From Clostridiales bacterium UBA3705 (GTDB lineage Bacteria > Bacillota_A > Clostridia > Oscillospirales > Oscillospiraceae): a stretch of 15,094 nucleotides of DNA. The stretch is taken from positions 1 through 15,094 of the forward strand of contig DFIE01000121.1 of the NCBI GenBank assembly GCA_002372735.1, given 5' to 3'. This document shows, one piece after another, positions 6,749-13,532 of this stretch. Position 1 is the first letter of the stretch. Each line of letters begins with the position of its first letter. Under the pieces are notes generated by a model. The model searched no databases, was not told the DNA's origin, and was given only the letters and a program-made list of their open reading frames with translations. The position numbers and the translations under genes are program-made.

Positions 6749-8143
6749 GTGCTGCGGGGAAGAAGACTGCTGCAAAACGCGCTGCTGATGATTGGCAGCG
6801 CATTGACGCTGCGGCTGATTTCCGTGGGCTTTCAGTCCTTTCTCTCCGGGCGGATCGGGGCGGAGGGAATGGGAATTCTCCAGCTGGTGCTCACCGTCAG
6901 CGGCTTTGCCATGACCCTGGGCAGCTTCGGCACCCGGGTAACCACCCTGCAGCTGGTGGCCGAGGCCCAGGGCAGGGCAGACCCTGCCGGGGCGGACAGT
7001 GCCCTGCGGGCCTGCCTGGGCTGGGCCATGGGGGTCAGCGGGGCAGTGGGCCTGGGGCTCACGCTGCTTGCGCCGGCCATCGGCACCACCCTGCTGGAGG
7101 ATGCGCGCACCGTGCCGGCGCTGCGCTGCCTGGGCCTGCTGCTGCCCTTTGGCTGCCTGTGCGGGGTGATGAGCGGGTGCTACACTGCCTGGGGCCGGGT
7201 GCGCAGCCTGGTGGCGGTGGAGCTGCTGGAGCGGCTGGTCTCCATCGGGCTGACGCTTTTGCTTCTGCTGTGGGCGGGGGCGGATCTGGGCCGGGTGTGC
7301 GTGGCCATTGTGGGGGGCAGCTACGGCAGCGCCATGCTCAGCGGGGCGCTGCTCTATGGGGTATATCGCAGGGGGGCCAAGGCCCGGGGCCGGGCCGGCG
7401 CCTTGGGCAGGGAGGTGCTCCGCCGCAGCCTGCCCCTGGCCTTGAACGACAATTTGCGCTCCGGCCTGTCCACGCTGGAGCAGCTTTTAATCCCTTACGG
7501 CCTGGGCCGCTATTCCGGCCGTGGGGACGCGCTGGCCTCCTATGGCACCGTGTGCGGCATGGTCTTCCCGGTGCTGCTGTTTCCGGCGGCAATCCTGTAT
7601 GCCCTGTCGGACCTGCTGGTGCCGGAGATTGCCCGGTGCCTGGCCTCCGGCAGCCGGCGCAGACTCTTCCGCCTGGCGGACCGCTGCCTGCGCGGCACGG
7701 TGCTGTTCTCTGCCGGTGTGGCGCTGGCGCTGTGGCTGGGCGGCGGAGCTTTGGGTACCCGGCTGTTTCACAGCGGCAGGGCGGGGTATTTGCTGCGGCT
7801 GTTTGCGCCGATCGTGCTGTTTAAGTATTTGGATGTGATGGTGGACGGCCTGCAAAAGGGAATGGGCCAGCAGCAGTACCTGGTGCGGTACAACAGCTTC
7901 ACTAACCTGCTGGACGTGGTGCTCCTGTATACGCTGCTGCCCGGGTTCGGGATAGCGGGGTATCTGTTCACCTATGTGTTTACCCACCTGGTCAATCTCT
8001 TTCTCAGTCTGCGCCGATTGCTGCTGGCGCTCCACGGCAATGCCGTTGCTCCGGCCCCCAGGATGCAAAAGAGAACTTTTATGGGCAGAAAAATCCCTCG
8101 GCGCAAAAAAACTGCTTGCTTTTCCGCCGGGGATGTACTATAA
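6749..8143 (+). CDS. spoVB: SpoVB-like MATE/MOP-superfamily flippase
   Basis: 464 residues from a GTG at 6749, chosen because GGAGGTGAT (6736-6744) sits directly before it. The N-terminus LLQNALLMIGSALTLRLISV, then FQSFLSGRIGAEGMGILQL, matches the start of stage V sporulation protein B and related polysaccharide flippases. Hydrophobic spans recur through the whole chain, about 12-14 in number. LNDNLRSGLSTLEQLLIP (about residues 232-249) and YLDVMVDGLQKGMGQQQY in the second half fit the family. SpoVB-type proteins flip lipid-linked precursors for spore cortex or envelope synthesis. Position divergent to a DUF11 gene gives no extra clue. The basic tail (RKIPRRKK) and final residues run into the tRNA promoter. 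Other MurJ/Wzx-like roles cannot be excluded. Confidence 0.85.
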   Translation: MLRGRRLLQNALLMIGSALTLRLISVGFQSFLSGRIGAEGMGILQLVLTVSGFAMTLGSFGTRVTTLQLVAEAQGRADPAGADSALRACLGWAMGVSGAVGLGLTLLAPAIGTTLLEDARTVPALRCLGLLLPFGCLCGVMSGCYTAWGRVRSLVAVELLERLVSIGLTLLLLLWAGADLGRVCVAIVGGSYGSAMLSGALLYGVYRRGAKARGRAGALGREVLRRSLPLALNDNLRSGLSTLEQLLIPYGLGRYSGRGDALASYGTVCGMVFPVLLFPAAILYALSDLLVPEIARCLASGSRRRLFRLADRCLRGTVLFSAGVALALWLGGGALGTRLFHSGRAGYLLRLFAPIVLFKYLDVMVDGLQKGMGQQQYLVRYNSFTNLLDVVLLYTLLPGFGIAGYLFTYVFTHLVNLFLSLRRLLLALHGNAVAPAPRMQKRTFMGRKIPRRKKTACFSAGDVL

Positions 8144-8144
8144 T
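8116..8144 (+). promoter_or_regulatory. Promoter of tRNA-Leu, inside the 3' end of the flippase gene
   Basis: TTGCTT (8116-8121), 17 bases, TATAAT (8139-8144). The flippase stop TAA (8141-8143) lies within the -10 hexamer. The mature tRNA starts 23 bases beyond the -10. Confidence 0.8.
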
Positions 8145-8166
8145 ACCAATGCTGATTTGCAGACCT

Positions 8167-8253
8167 GCCGGTGTGTTGGAATCGGTAGACGAGGCGGACT
8201 CAAAATCCGTTGCCAGCGATGGCGTGTGGGTTCGAGTCCCACCACCGGCACCA
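8167..8253 (+). tRNA. tRNA-Leu (anticodon CAA)
   Basis: 87 bases including encoded CCA. The acceptor stem GCCGGTG (8167-8173) pairs with CACCGGC (8243-8249), with discriminator A. The anticodon loop CTCAAAA gives CAA at 8201-8203, reading UUG. The long class II variable arm (TGCC...GGCG) and T arm GTGGG-TTCGAGT-CCCAC confirm leucine type. Class II tRNA 3' ends are common integration sites, relevant to the integrase relic nearby. Confidence 0.96.
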
Positions 8254-8261
8254 TTTCCCTG

Positions 8262-8298
8262 AACCCGCAAACCCTTATGTGACAAGGGTTTGCGGGTT
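8262..8298 (+). terminator. Intrinsic terminator after tRNA-Leu
   Basis: A perfect 15-bp stem (8262-8276 with 8284-8298) has a 7-base loop and is followed by TTCTTTGTTT. It ends the tRNA transcript and may also stop the minus-strand envelope operon that ends at 8333. Confidence 0.9.
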
Positions 8299-8332
8299 TT
8301 CTTTGTTTCCGGACCGCAGAAAGTCTACTGCG

Positions 8333-8890
8333 TCATACGGCATCGGGAACGACAGTCTGGACCTCCTCGGGTTGGAGGTCCGCATTTTCCTCCGTCGGGC
8401 CAAGCAAGGAAAGAATCGCGTTTGCGGAAGCCACTTTGGAGCTGTAATCCAGGTGCGTGTAGATGTTGCTGGTCGTGCGGATCACGTTTTTCGGAAGGCG
8501 CTTTCGGCGCGCTGCGGTCACGCGAGTAATGGCCGAAGCCAGAATCAGCACGCCGCCGGCAATTGGAAGCACCGACAGCAGCCGGTTTTCCGTGCCATAG
8601 ATCTCCACCACCCCGGCCAGGATCGAGCCCAGGGTCAGCATGACCAGACCGGGCTCCAGAAGGCCCAGAAAGAGCTCTCCCGGGAGGGCTTTGCGCTTCG
8701 GCAGGACAAGCAGCCAAATTCCGCCCAGAAGGAAGGGCAAAAAGGCGTAGACCATCCAAAAAGACCAGACGCCAAAGCTGAAACGCTCATAGATTGCCCC
8801 AAACAGGGCCGTAAACGCCGCTGCAAAGAGCAGGCGCAGGCCGTGGCTGTGCAGCAAGCGCTGTCTGTTAAGTCGTTCCGATGTATACAA
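8333..8890 (-). CDS. Four-helix membrane protein with an integrase-like C-terminal tail
   Basis: 185 residues from a TTG at 8890 (LYTSERLNRQ), overlapping the preceding gene by 23 bases; AAGGAG lies ~11 bases upstream. TTG at codon 12 is an alternative start. Four hydrophobic spans sit at about residues 17-34, 43-63, 77-96 and 104-122, then a basic stop-transfer segment (RVTAARRKR). From about residue 137 the sequence changes to IRTTSNIYTHLDYSSKVASA, then NAILSLL. This closely resembles the C-terminal tail of phage-type tyrosine integrases (TTxxIYxHLDxxxKxxSAxAI, containing the catalytic Tyr). The last ~20 residues are acidic. The membrane part is unrecognised; its place in the operon suggests a glycan-related envelope role. 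The tail most simply reflects a deletion joining the gene to an integrase relic, though a natural family extension is possible. Confidence 0.7.
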   Translation of the reverse strand: MYTSERLNRQRLLHSHGLRLLFAAAFTALFGAIYERFSFGVWSFWMVYAFLPFLLGGIWLLVLPKRKALPGELFLGLLEPGLVMLTLGSILAGVVEIYGTENRLLSVLPIAGGVLILASAITRVTAARRKRLPKNVIRTTSNIYTHLDYSSKVASANAILSLLGPTEENADLQPEEVQTVVPDAV

Positions 8891-9839
8891 TGTCGCTCAC
8901 ACTCCTTTCCTTGGTACGGTTACCGCCCGTGGTGGGGTTGTTGATCACCTCACCCATCAGCACCATGGTGGACGAGCCGCCGCCGTCCAGGTTGTAGGCG
9001 GTCTGCACACCAAGGCTCTGCAGAAACGCTGCCAGTTCGTAGAGGGATAGGCCCTCGCTTTGCTCGGTTCGCCCGTCGGAGACCACGAAAACGTAGTGCA
9101 GCTCACTGATCTGGCCGATGGCGGTTCTGGGGTTGCTGGCCATGGCCTTGCCCACCTCGGTGTTCTGATCCACGGTGATCCCGCCGTTTTCCACCAGACC
9201 GGGGCCGAAGCTGAAGGCCTGCCAGAAGCCGGCGTCTACAAGCTCCTGCGCCGAGCTTTCCGCGCTGTTCGTGATGGCAAAGCTTCCATCGGCGTAGATG
9301 CAAAGAATATCCGTGCTGCCGGAGCCGTAGTCCCGGTAGACCACGCCATTGCGGATGACATAGCCGCTCTCCCGGGCACCGTAATAGTCGCCGTTGATGG
9401 CCAGGATCGCCTCGCACTGAGATGCAATCTCCGAGGTCTTTGCGGTCACGTTCTTGCCGTAAGCGTTCTCGGCAAAGGCGGTTTTGAGGTACTGCGCCGA
9501 GGACAGCCACACCTCCGCCACGTAGATATCGGTGTCATATTCCCGGTATTGGGTCATGGCGATGCAGATGTTTTCATCGGAATAGACCACATTCTCGGTG
9601 CCTGCCGGCAGTGCCTGGGTTTCCAGGGGGGACGCCGCTTCGCTGTCTTGTACCGTCTGGGGTGATTGGAAAGAGAGCGTCTGCCTGGATTCAGAGGAGA
9701 ACATGGACAGATTTGACCCGGCGGCTGTCTGCTTTACACGGGCGATGAGAAAGGTGTCCAGCAGCACATAGCCTGCGAACAGCACCGCCAGCAGGCAGCT
9801 CGCCGCTGTCCAGACAACACGAAGCCTTCTATGATTCAT
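8868..9839 (-). CDS. Membrane-anchored phosphodiester glycosidase (NAGPA-domain) protein
   Basis: 323 residues. One N-terminal membrane span (about residues 9-31) and a low-complexity Ser/Gln-rich linker (40-80) put the catalytic part outside the cell. The NAGPA (phosphodiester glycosidase, formerly DUF2233) domain covers about 85-320: AINGDYYG at 147-154, FGPGLVENG at 211-219, NPRTAIG at 236-242 and NLDGGGSSTM at 283-292. Family members cleave sugar-1-phosphodiester bonds, as in the mammalian uncovering enzyme. Bacterial versions act on exported glycans or phosphoglycans, with the substrate here unknown. It begins 3 bases after the glycosyltransferase stop, with AGGAGGT upstream, so the genes are one transcript. 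Confidence 0.9.
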   Translation of the reverse strand: MNHRRLRVVWTAASCLLAVLFAGYVLLDTFLIARVKQTAAGSNLSMFSSESRQTLSFQSPQTVQDSEAASPLETQALPAGTENVVYSDENICIAMTQYREYDTDIYVAEVWLSSAQYLKTAFAENAYGKNVTAKTSEIASQCEAILAINGDYYGARESGYVIRNGVVYRDYGSGSTDILCIYADGSFAITNSAESSAQELVDAGFWQAFSFGPGLVENGGITVDQNTEVGKAMASNPRTAIGQISELHYVFVVSDGRTEQSEGLSLYELAAFLQSLGVQTAYNLDGGGSSTMVLMGEVINNPTTGGNRTKERSVSDIVYIGTT

Positions 9840-9842
9840 CAG

Positions 9843-10874
9843 TTATGCGACCTCCTTTTTTCGAAAAATCCAACGCTTTTGTACGAGATAACTGACGGCA
9901 AACAGGACCGCCTCCACCAGAAGCTTTGCCAGATAGCGATTCATGCCCAGCTTCGTCACAAGCCCCCACAGGCACAGGGTATTGAATGCCAGAATTGCGC
10001 CTGCAAGCAGCGCATATTGCAGGCTTGATTTCCGGATGTCTGCGCGGCTTTCGAAGACAAGCATTCGGTTTACCGTGTAGTTTACCGAGGCGCTGAGGAG
10101 CCTTGCTGCGACGTTGGAGAACACAACGCTGCCGGTGAGCAGCGAAAGCAGACTGAACAAGCTGTAATCCAGCGCAAAGCTCAAAAACGACGAGGCGGAG
10201 AACTTCAGAATCTCCCAATAGATGCGGACGGAGTCCCGCAGGGCGTGGAAGTGGGAGCTGCGATTCCGGTCCAGATAGACGGTTTGGATCGGGAGCTCCC
10301 GCAGCGGGAGGTTTTCCTGCGCCCACTGCATCAGTACGTTCATCTCGTATTCGTAGCCCTCGCCCTTTCCCTCCCGCAGCGCGGGAAGCAGTCGGTGGGA
10401 AAAGGCCCGCAGTCCGGTCTGGGTGTCATAGACCTTCGCCCCGGCACTCAGACGGAAGACCCAGCGGGTGACGCCGTTTCCAAAGCGGCTGCGCAGGGGG
10501 ACCTTCCCTTCAAAGCGCCGGCCGCCCAGGATCAGAGCGTCCGGCTCCGCCTCGGCGGCCGCACAGACGCGAGCTGCGTCCTCCGGCAGATGTTGACCGT
10601 CGGCGTCCACAGTCACCACGGTGTACGGCGGATCGGCGGTTTCGCCGATCCATTTCAGACCTGTCTTGATGGCTGCGCCCTTGCCGCGGTTCTTTTTGTG
10701 ACGCAGAAGCCTGGCGTAGGGCGCCGCGGCTTGAAACGCCGGACCGTAGGCCTCGCCGCTGCCGTCGTCTACAATCAGAACCTGAAAGCCGCGGTCCGCC
10801 ATGGCCTTTGCCAGTTCAGCCAAAGGTTCCTCCGGCTCATAGGCCGGGATCAAAGCAATTCTTGTGGGGTTCAT
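9843..10874 (-). CDS. GT2 glycosyltransferase fused to a GtrA-like membrane domain
   Basis: 343 residues from ATG at 10874, with AAAGGAG eight bases before it; earlier in-frame codons lack this. Residues ~5-210 form a GT-A fold of the dolichol-phosphate/polyprenyl-phosphate sugar synthase type: ALIPAYEP, LIVDDGSG (33-40), NRGKGAAIKTG (62-72), VDADGQ with the DxD-like motif at 90-92, and DTQTGLRAF (150-158). Residues ~225-337 hold a GtrA-like four-helix domain (LSFALDYSLF, then NYTVNRMLVFES, ending VQKRWIFRKK). The enzyme probably charges a lipid carrier with a sugar and helps present it across the membrane for surface glycan decoration. It is first in the operon. A possible extended -10 (TGCTAAACT, 10930-10923, minus) lies upstream but has no clear -35. 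Confidence 0.88.
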   Translation of the reverse strand: MNPTRIALIPAYEPEEPLAELAKAMADRGFQVLIVDDGSGEAYGPAFQAAAPYARLLRHKKNRGKGAAIKTGLKWIGETADPPYTVVTVDADGQHLPEDAARVCAAAEAEPDALILGGRRFEGKVPLRSRFGNGVTRWVFRLSAGAKVYDTQTGLRAFSHRLLPALREGKGEGYEYEMNVLMQWAQENLPLRELPIQTVYLDRNRSSHFHALRDSVRIYWEILKFSASSFLSFALDYSLFSLLSLLTGSVVFSNVAARLLSASVNYTVNRMLVFESRADIRKSSLQYALLAGAILAFNTLCLWGLVTKLGMNRYLAKLLVEAVLFAVSYLVQKRWIFRKKEVA

Positions 10875-10982
10875 GCGCTCAACTCCTTTCCGGGTTTGCT
10901 TCCTGAGAAGCTTCTGCCGAAAGTTTAGCATAGAAGAGCGCGGAAAGTCCCCGGAAATCAGCGTCGAAAGATACGAAAAACC

Positions 10983-10998
10983 CACGAAGGTCTTCGTG
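10983..10998. repeat. 16-bp palindrome in the glycosyltransferase/two-component divergent region
   Basis: CACGAAG and CTTCGTG are perfect inverted arms separated by GT. The site lies about 75 bases upstream of the expected start of the response-regulator transcript and about 55 bases upstream of a weak -10 for the glycosyltransferase operon. Such placement suits a regulator operator. Activity is inferred only. Confidence 0.4.
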
Positions 10999-11030
10999 TG
11001 AATTGCGGCAGGCTCCAACGCCGTTTTTCA

Positions 11031-11059
11031 TTGATTTTGCCGCCCCGCGCTGCTATAAT
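11031..11059 (+). promoter_or_regulatory. Promoter of the two-component system
   Basis: TTGATT (11031-11036), 17 bases, TATAAT (11054-11059), preceded by TGC (extended -10). GGAGG (11076-11080) and the ATG at 11090 follow at normal distances. Confidence 0.8.
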
Positions 11060-11089
11060 GAAAAAAAGCAGCATCGGAGGTGGAACAAT

Positions 11090-11791
11090 ATGCCGAACGG
11101 GAAAAAGCGCATCTACGTTGCGGACGACGACGACAACATCCGCCAGATGATTCAAACCTTCCTGATCAGCGACGGCTATGCGGTGGAGGACTTCCCCACG
11201 GGGGATCTGCTGCTGGCGCGATTTTTGCAGGAGCCCTGCGAGCTGGCCATCCTGGACGTGATGATGCCGGGCTCCGACGGCTTCACGATCTGCACGGAGC
11301 TTCGGAAAATCAGCACAGTCCCCATTATCATGCTGACCGCCAGGGATTCTGAAAACGACTTTGCCATGGGCCTGGGTCTCGGCAGCGACGACTATATCAC
11401 CAAGCCCTTTTCCGCCATGGCGCTGCTGATGCGCGTCCGGGCGATTCTGCGCCGGGTGGACTTTGAACACCAGAAGCACACCGCCCCGGCGCAGAAGACC
11501 GTCCGCGTGGGCCAATTGGAGTTGGAGGAGGACCGCCGGAGCATTCTCGGCGCCGGAAAGCCCCTGGCGCTGACCCCTACCGAGTACGAGGTATTGAAAT
11601 ACATGATGCTGCGGGCGGGGCAGGCGGTCTCCCGGGAGGAGCTGCTCAATGCCATCTGGGGCTTTGAGGCCGTGGTGGAAACCCGGGCCACAGACGACAC
11701 GGTGCGCCGGCTGCGCCAGAAGCTGGCCGGACTTGACGTGGTGATTGCGGCGGTATGGGGCTACGGCTTCCGGCTGGAGGCGTCAAAATGA
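11090..11791 (+). CDS. OmpR/PhoB-family response regulator
   Basis: 233 residues from ATG at 11090, chosen for GGAGG 9 bases upstream. Residues 7-120 are a receiver domain: acidic pocket DDDD (12-15), phospho-acceptor Asp56 in AILDVMMPGSDG, Thr83 in MLTARDSE and Lys105 in ITKPF. Residues ~137-230 are a winged-helix DNA-binding domain (LTPTEYEVLKYM, then REELLNAIWG, VETRATDDTVRRLRQKL, and VWGYGFRLE). It is the DNA-binding output of the adjacent kinase. Its stop overlaps the kinase start (ATGA). The divergent glycan operon is the obvious candidate target. Confidence 0.96.
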   Translation: MPNGKKRIYVADDDDNIRQMIQTFLISDGYAVEDFPTGDLLLARFLQEPCELAILDVMMPGSDGFTICTELRKISTVPIIMLTARDSENDFAMGLGLGSDDYITKPFSAMALLMRVRAILRRVDFEHQKHTAPAQKTVRVGQLELEEDRRSILGAGKPLALTPTEYEVLKYMMLRAGQAVSREELLNAIWGFEAVVETRATDDTVRRLRQKLAGLDVVIAAVWGYGFRLEASK

Positions 11792-13131
11792 AACGAAATC
11801 GGCAGATCCGGACCCGGCTGTCCGTGACCATGATTGCCCTGACCTGCGGTATTCTGCTTGCGGTGATGCTGGGGTTCAATATTACCGTCCGCAGCTACAT
11901 CCGCTCCAGAGTCTCCACCCGCCTGGGGGAGGTCATGCAAAGCGTATCCGACGACCGGCGCAGCGGAAATCCCTGGCAGAAGGAGGCGCGGCATTTTGAC
12001 GGGAAGCCGGACCGGGAGACCGGCGCAGAGTTCTGCGCCGCGGTGCTGAGAGAGGACGGCTCCGTGGAGACGGTTCTCAGCGGCAGCGAGACCGCCGCCC
12101 TGGCGCTGGCGGACTATGCGAAAGGCCTGTCCTCCGGCGCAAAGAGCCGAATCGTCTCTCTGGACAGCGGGACCTATACCTTCTCTCTGCTGGATGACCC
12201 TGTGGAGGCGGGGAACCGTCTGCTCATTTACGCGGATGTGACCTCCATCACGACGTTCAGCCGCCAGGTCAACGTCATTCTCTTGCTCGTGATCCTGGCT
12301 GCGGTGCTGATTTCCGTGCTTCTGAGCCGCCGCATCGCCAAATCCTTCGCCAAGCCGGTGCAGGAGCTGTCCGACTTTGCCGCGGACATCGGCGGCGGGA
12401 GCCTGCAGCAGCGGGCGCTGCACTACCGGGATCAGGAGCTGCAGCAGCTTGCAACGTCCATGAATCAGATGGTGGGCGAGCTGGACCAGGCGAAAACCAA
12501 GCAGGAACGCTTTTTCCAGAACGTCTCCCATGAGCTGCGCACGCCCCTGACCGCCATACGGGGGTACGCAGAGGGCATCGTCTGCGGGGTGATCGAGCCG
12601 CAGACCGCCGGAAAGGTGATCCTCTCCCAGGCGGACAAGCTCAGCGGCATGGTGGAGGACATTCTGTACCTGTCCCGCATGGGGCGGGGCAGACCGGAGG
12701 AGGACGGGTCGCCCCTGGATCTGCGGGAGGTTCTGTCCCTGTGCGTATCCGAGCAGCGCGTGGAGGCGGAGAAAAAGGGCCTGACCTTTTCCTTTGATTT
12801 TGACGAAGCCCCCGTCCTGCTGCCCATCCGCGAGCAGGACGGGCAGCGGCTGTTCGGCAATCTGATCTCCAATGCGGTGCGCTACGCGGAAAAAGAGATC
12901 CGTCTGAGCTGTCACGCCGCAGGGGGCCAAATCACCGTCTGCGTGGCGGACGACGGCCCCGGCGTGGCAGAGGAGGATCTGCCCCATGTGTTTGAGCGTT
13001 TTTATAAGGGGAAGGACGGAAAGCACGGCATCGGCCTGGCCATCGCCAAGGCCGTCACGGAGGCCCGGCACGGGACGCTACGGGTCCGGAATGACGGCGG
13101 CGCGGTGTTTGAGGCGGTGTTTGAAGTATAA
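11788..13131 (+). CDS. Sensor histidine kinase of the two-component system
   Basis: 447 residues. Two membrane spans (about 12-32 and 161-180) flank a ~125-residue extracytoplasmic sensor region with no recognisable fold name. A HAMP segment follows (about 180-232, KPVQELSDFAADIGGGSLQQ). The dimerisation/phosphotransfer helix has His248 in FFQNVSHELRTPLTAIRGYA. The ATPase domain shows the N box (NLISNAVRYA, Asn362), G1 (DDGPG, 388-392), F box (VFERFYKG) and G2 (GKHGIGLAIA, 411-420). ATGA overlap with the regulator and a GGAGG inside the latter's last codons indicate coupling. The signal sensed is unknown. Envelope or glycan status is a guess from the neighbours. Confidence 0.96.
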   Translation: MKRNRQIRTRLSVTMIALTCGILLAVMLGFNITVRSYIRSRVSTRLGEVMQSVSDDRRSGNPWQKEARHFDGKPDRETGAEFCAAVLREDGSVETVLSGSETAALALADYAKGLSSGAKSRIVSLDSGTYTFSLLDDPVEAGNRLLIYADVTSITTFSRQVNVILLLVILAAVLISVLLSRRIAKSFAKPVQELSDFAADIGGGSLQQRALHYRDQELQQLATSMNQMVGELDQAKTKQERFFQNVSHELRTPLTAIRGYAEGIVCGVIEPQTAGKVILSQADKLSGMVEDILYLSRMGRGRPEEDGSPLDLREVLSLCVSEQRVEAEKKGLTFSFDFDEAPVLLPIREQDGQRLFGNLISNAVRYAEKEIRLSCHAAGGQITVCVADDGPGVAEEDLPHVFERFYKGKDGKHGIGLAIAKAVTEARHGTLRVRNDGGAVFEAVFEV

Positions 13132-13145
13132 TACAGCTTCCTGCT

Positions 13146-13178
13146 GAAACGGCAGCCCAAAGCCCGGGCTGCCGTTTC
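13146..13178 (+). terminator. Terminator of the two-component operon
   Basis: A perfect 13-bp stem (13146-13158 with 13166-13178) has a 7-base loop and begins 14 bases after the kinase stop. It is followed by GTATATTCTGCGTATTGTTT, only moderately T-rich. Confidence 0.75.
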
Positions 13179-13210
13179 GTATATTCTGCGTATTGTTTGC
13201 CACCTGTTTT

Positions 13211-13455
13211 CTGCGTTTTCTATTTCTATGGAAGTACCACCCCAAGGGAATCCGCTGATTCCGAAACAGAGGCTTTTGGCAAACGTGATCCCATCTGTGA
13301 ATCGCAGCGCTCTCTTCCGGAAGGACCTTTCCCATCATTTCCCACAACTCTACATGGGGAGGAATCTCGTTGAACTGCTCCCGGCTGATGAGGCCGTCCT
13401 CCTCTTCTTATTCTAAAATCAAGTACGCGGAAATAACAACCATAGTATGCTCCAT
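13211..13455 (-). pseudogene. Possible relic of an unidentified gene
   Basis: The 401-base stretch from 13132 to 13532 holds no intact gene. On the minus strand one frame begins MEHTMVVISAYLILE (ATG at 13455) and meets a TAA at 13408-13410. It then continues EEEDGLISREQFNEIPPHVE and WEMMGKVLPEESAAIHRW, with protein-like composition, before becoming unconvincing. I do not recognise a family. It could be a decayed gene with an in-frame stop or chance. The segment is AT-richer than the DNA to its left. Confidence 0.3.
13416..13434. repeat. 19-base repeat, copy 1
   Basis: AAATCAAGTACGCGGAAAT matches 14496-14514 with one mismatch (G/A). Copy 1 lies downstream of the radical SAM gene. Unlike copy 2, no -10 hexamer accompanies it. 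Confidence 0.7.
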
Positions 13456-13464
13456 GATACCTTG

Positions 13465-13521
13465 GCAAAACGTCCTATCCCGGTCATGGGAGGATTCAAT
13501 GACCGGGATAGGACGTTTTGC
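13465..13521. terminator. Long hairpin, probable terminator of the radical SAM gene
   Basis: A perfect 23-bp stem (13465-13487 with 13499-13521) has an 11-base loop and begins 12 bases past the radical SAM stop. The arms carry AAAA/TTTT near their bases, so it could work on either strand. The stem is longer than usual for a simple terminator. Confidence 0.7.
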
Positions 13522-13532
13522 GCGCCCATGCG

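Noticed and set aside
10875..11089. A riboswitch or leader RNA in the glycosyltransferase/two-component gap
   Set aside because: Only one short palindrome and ordinary promoters are visible; no conserved riboswitch core was recognised.
11761..13071. A 436-codon minus-strand frame opposite the histidine kinase
   Set aside because: The plus strand carries all kinase boxes in order. The antisense frame is a by-product of GC-rich codon bias.
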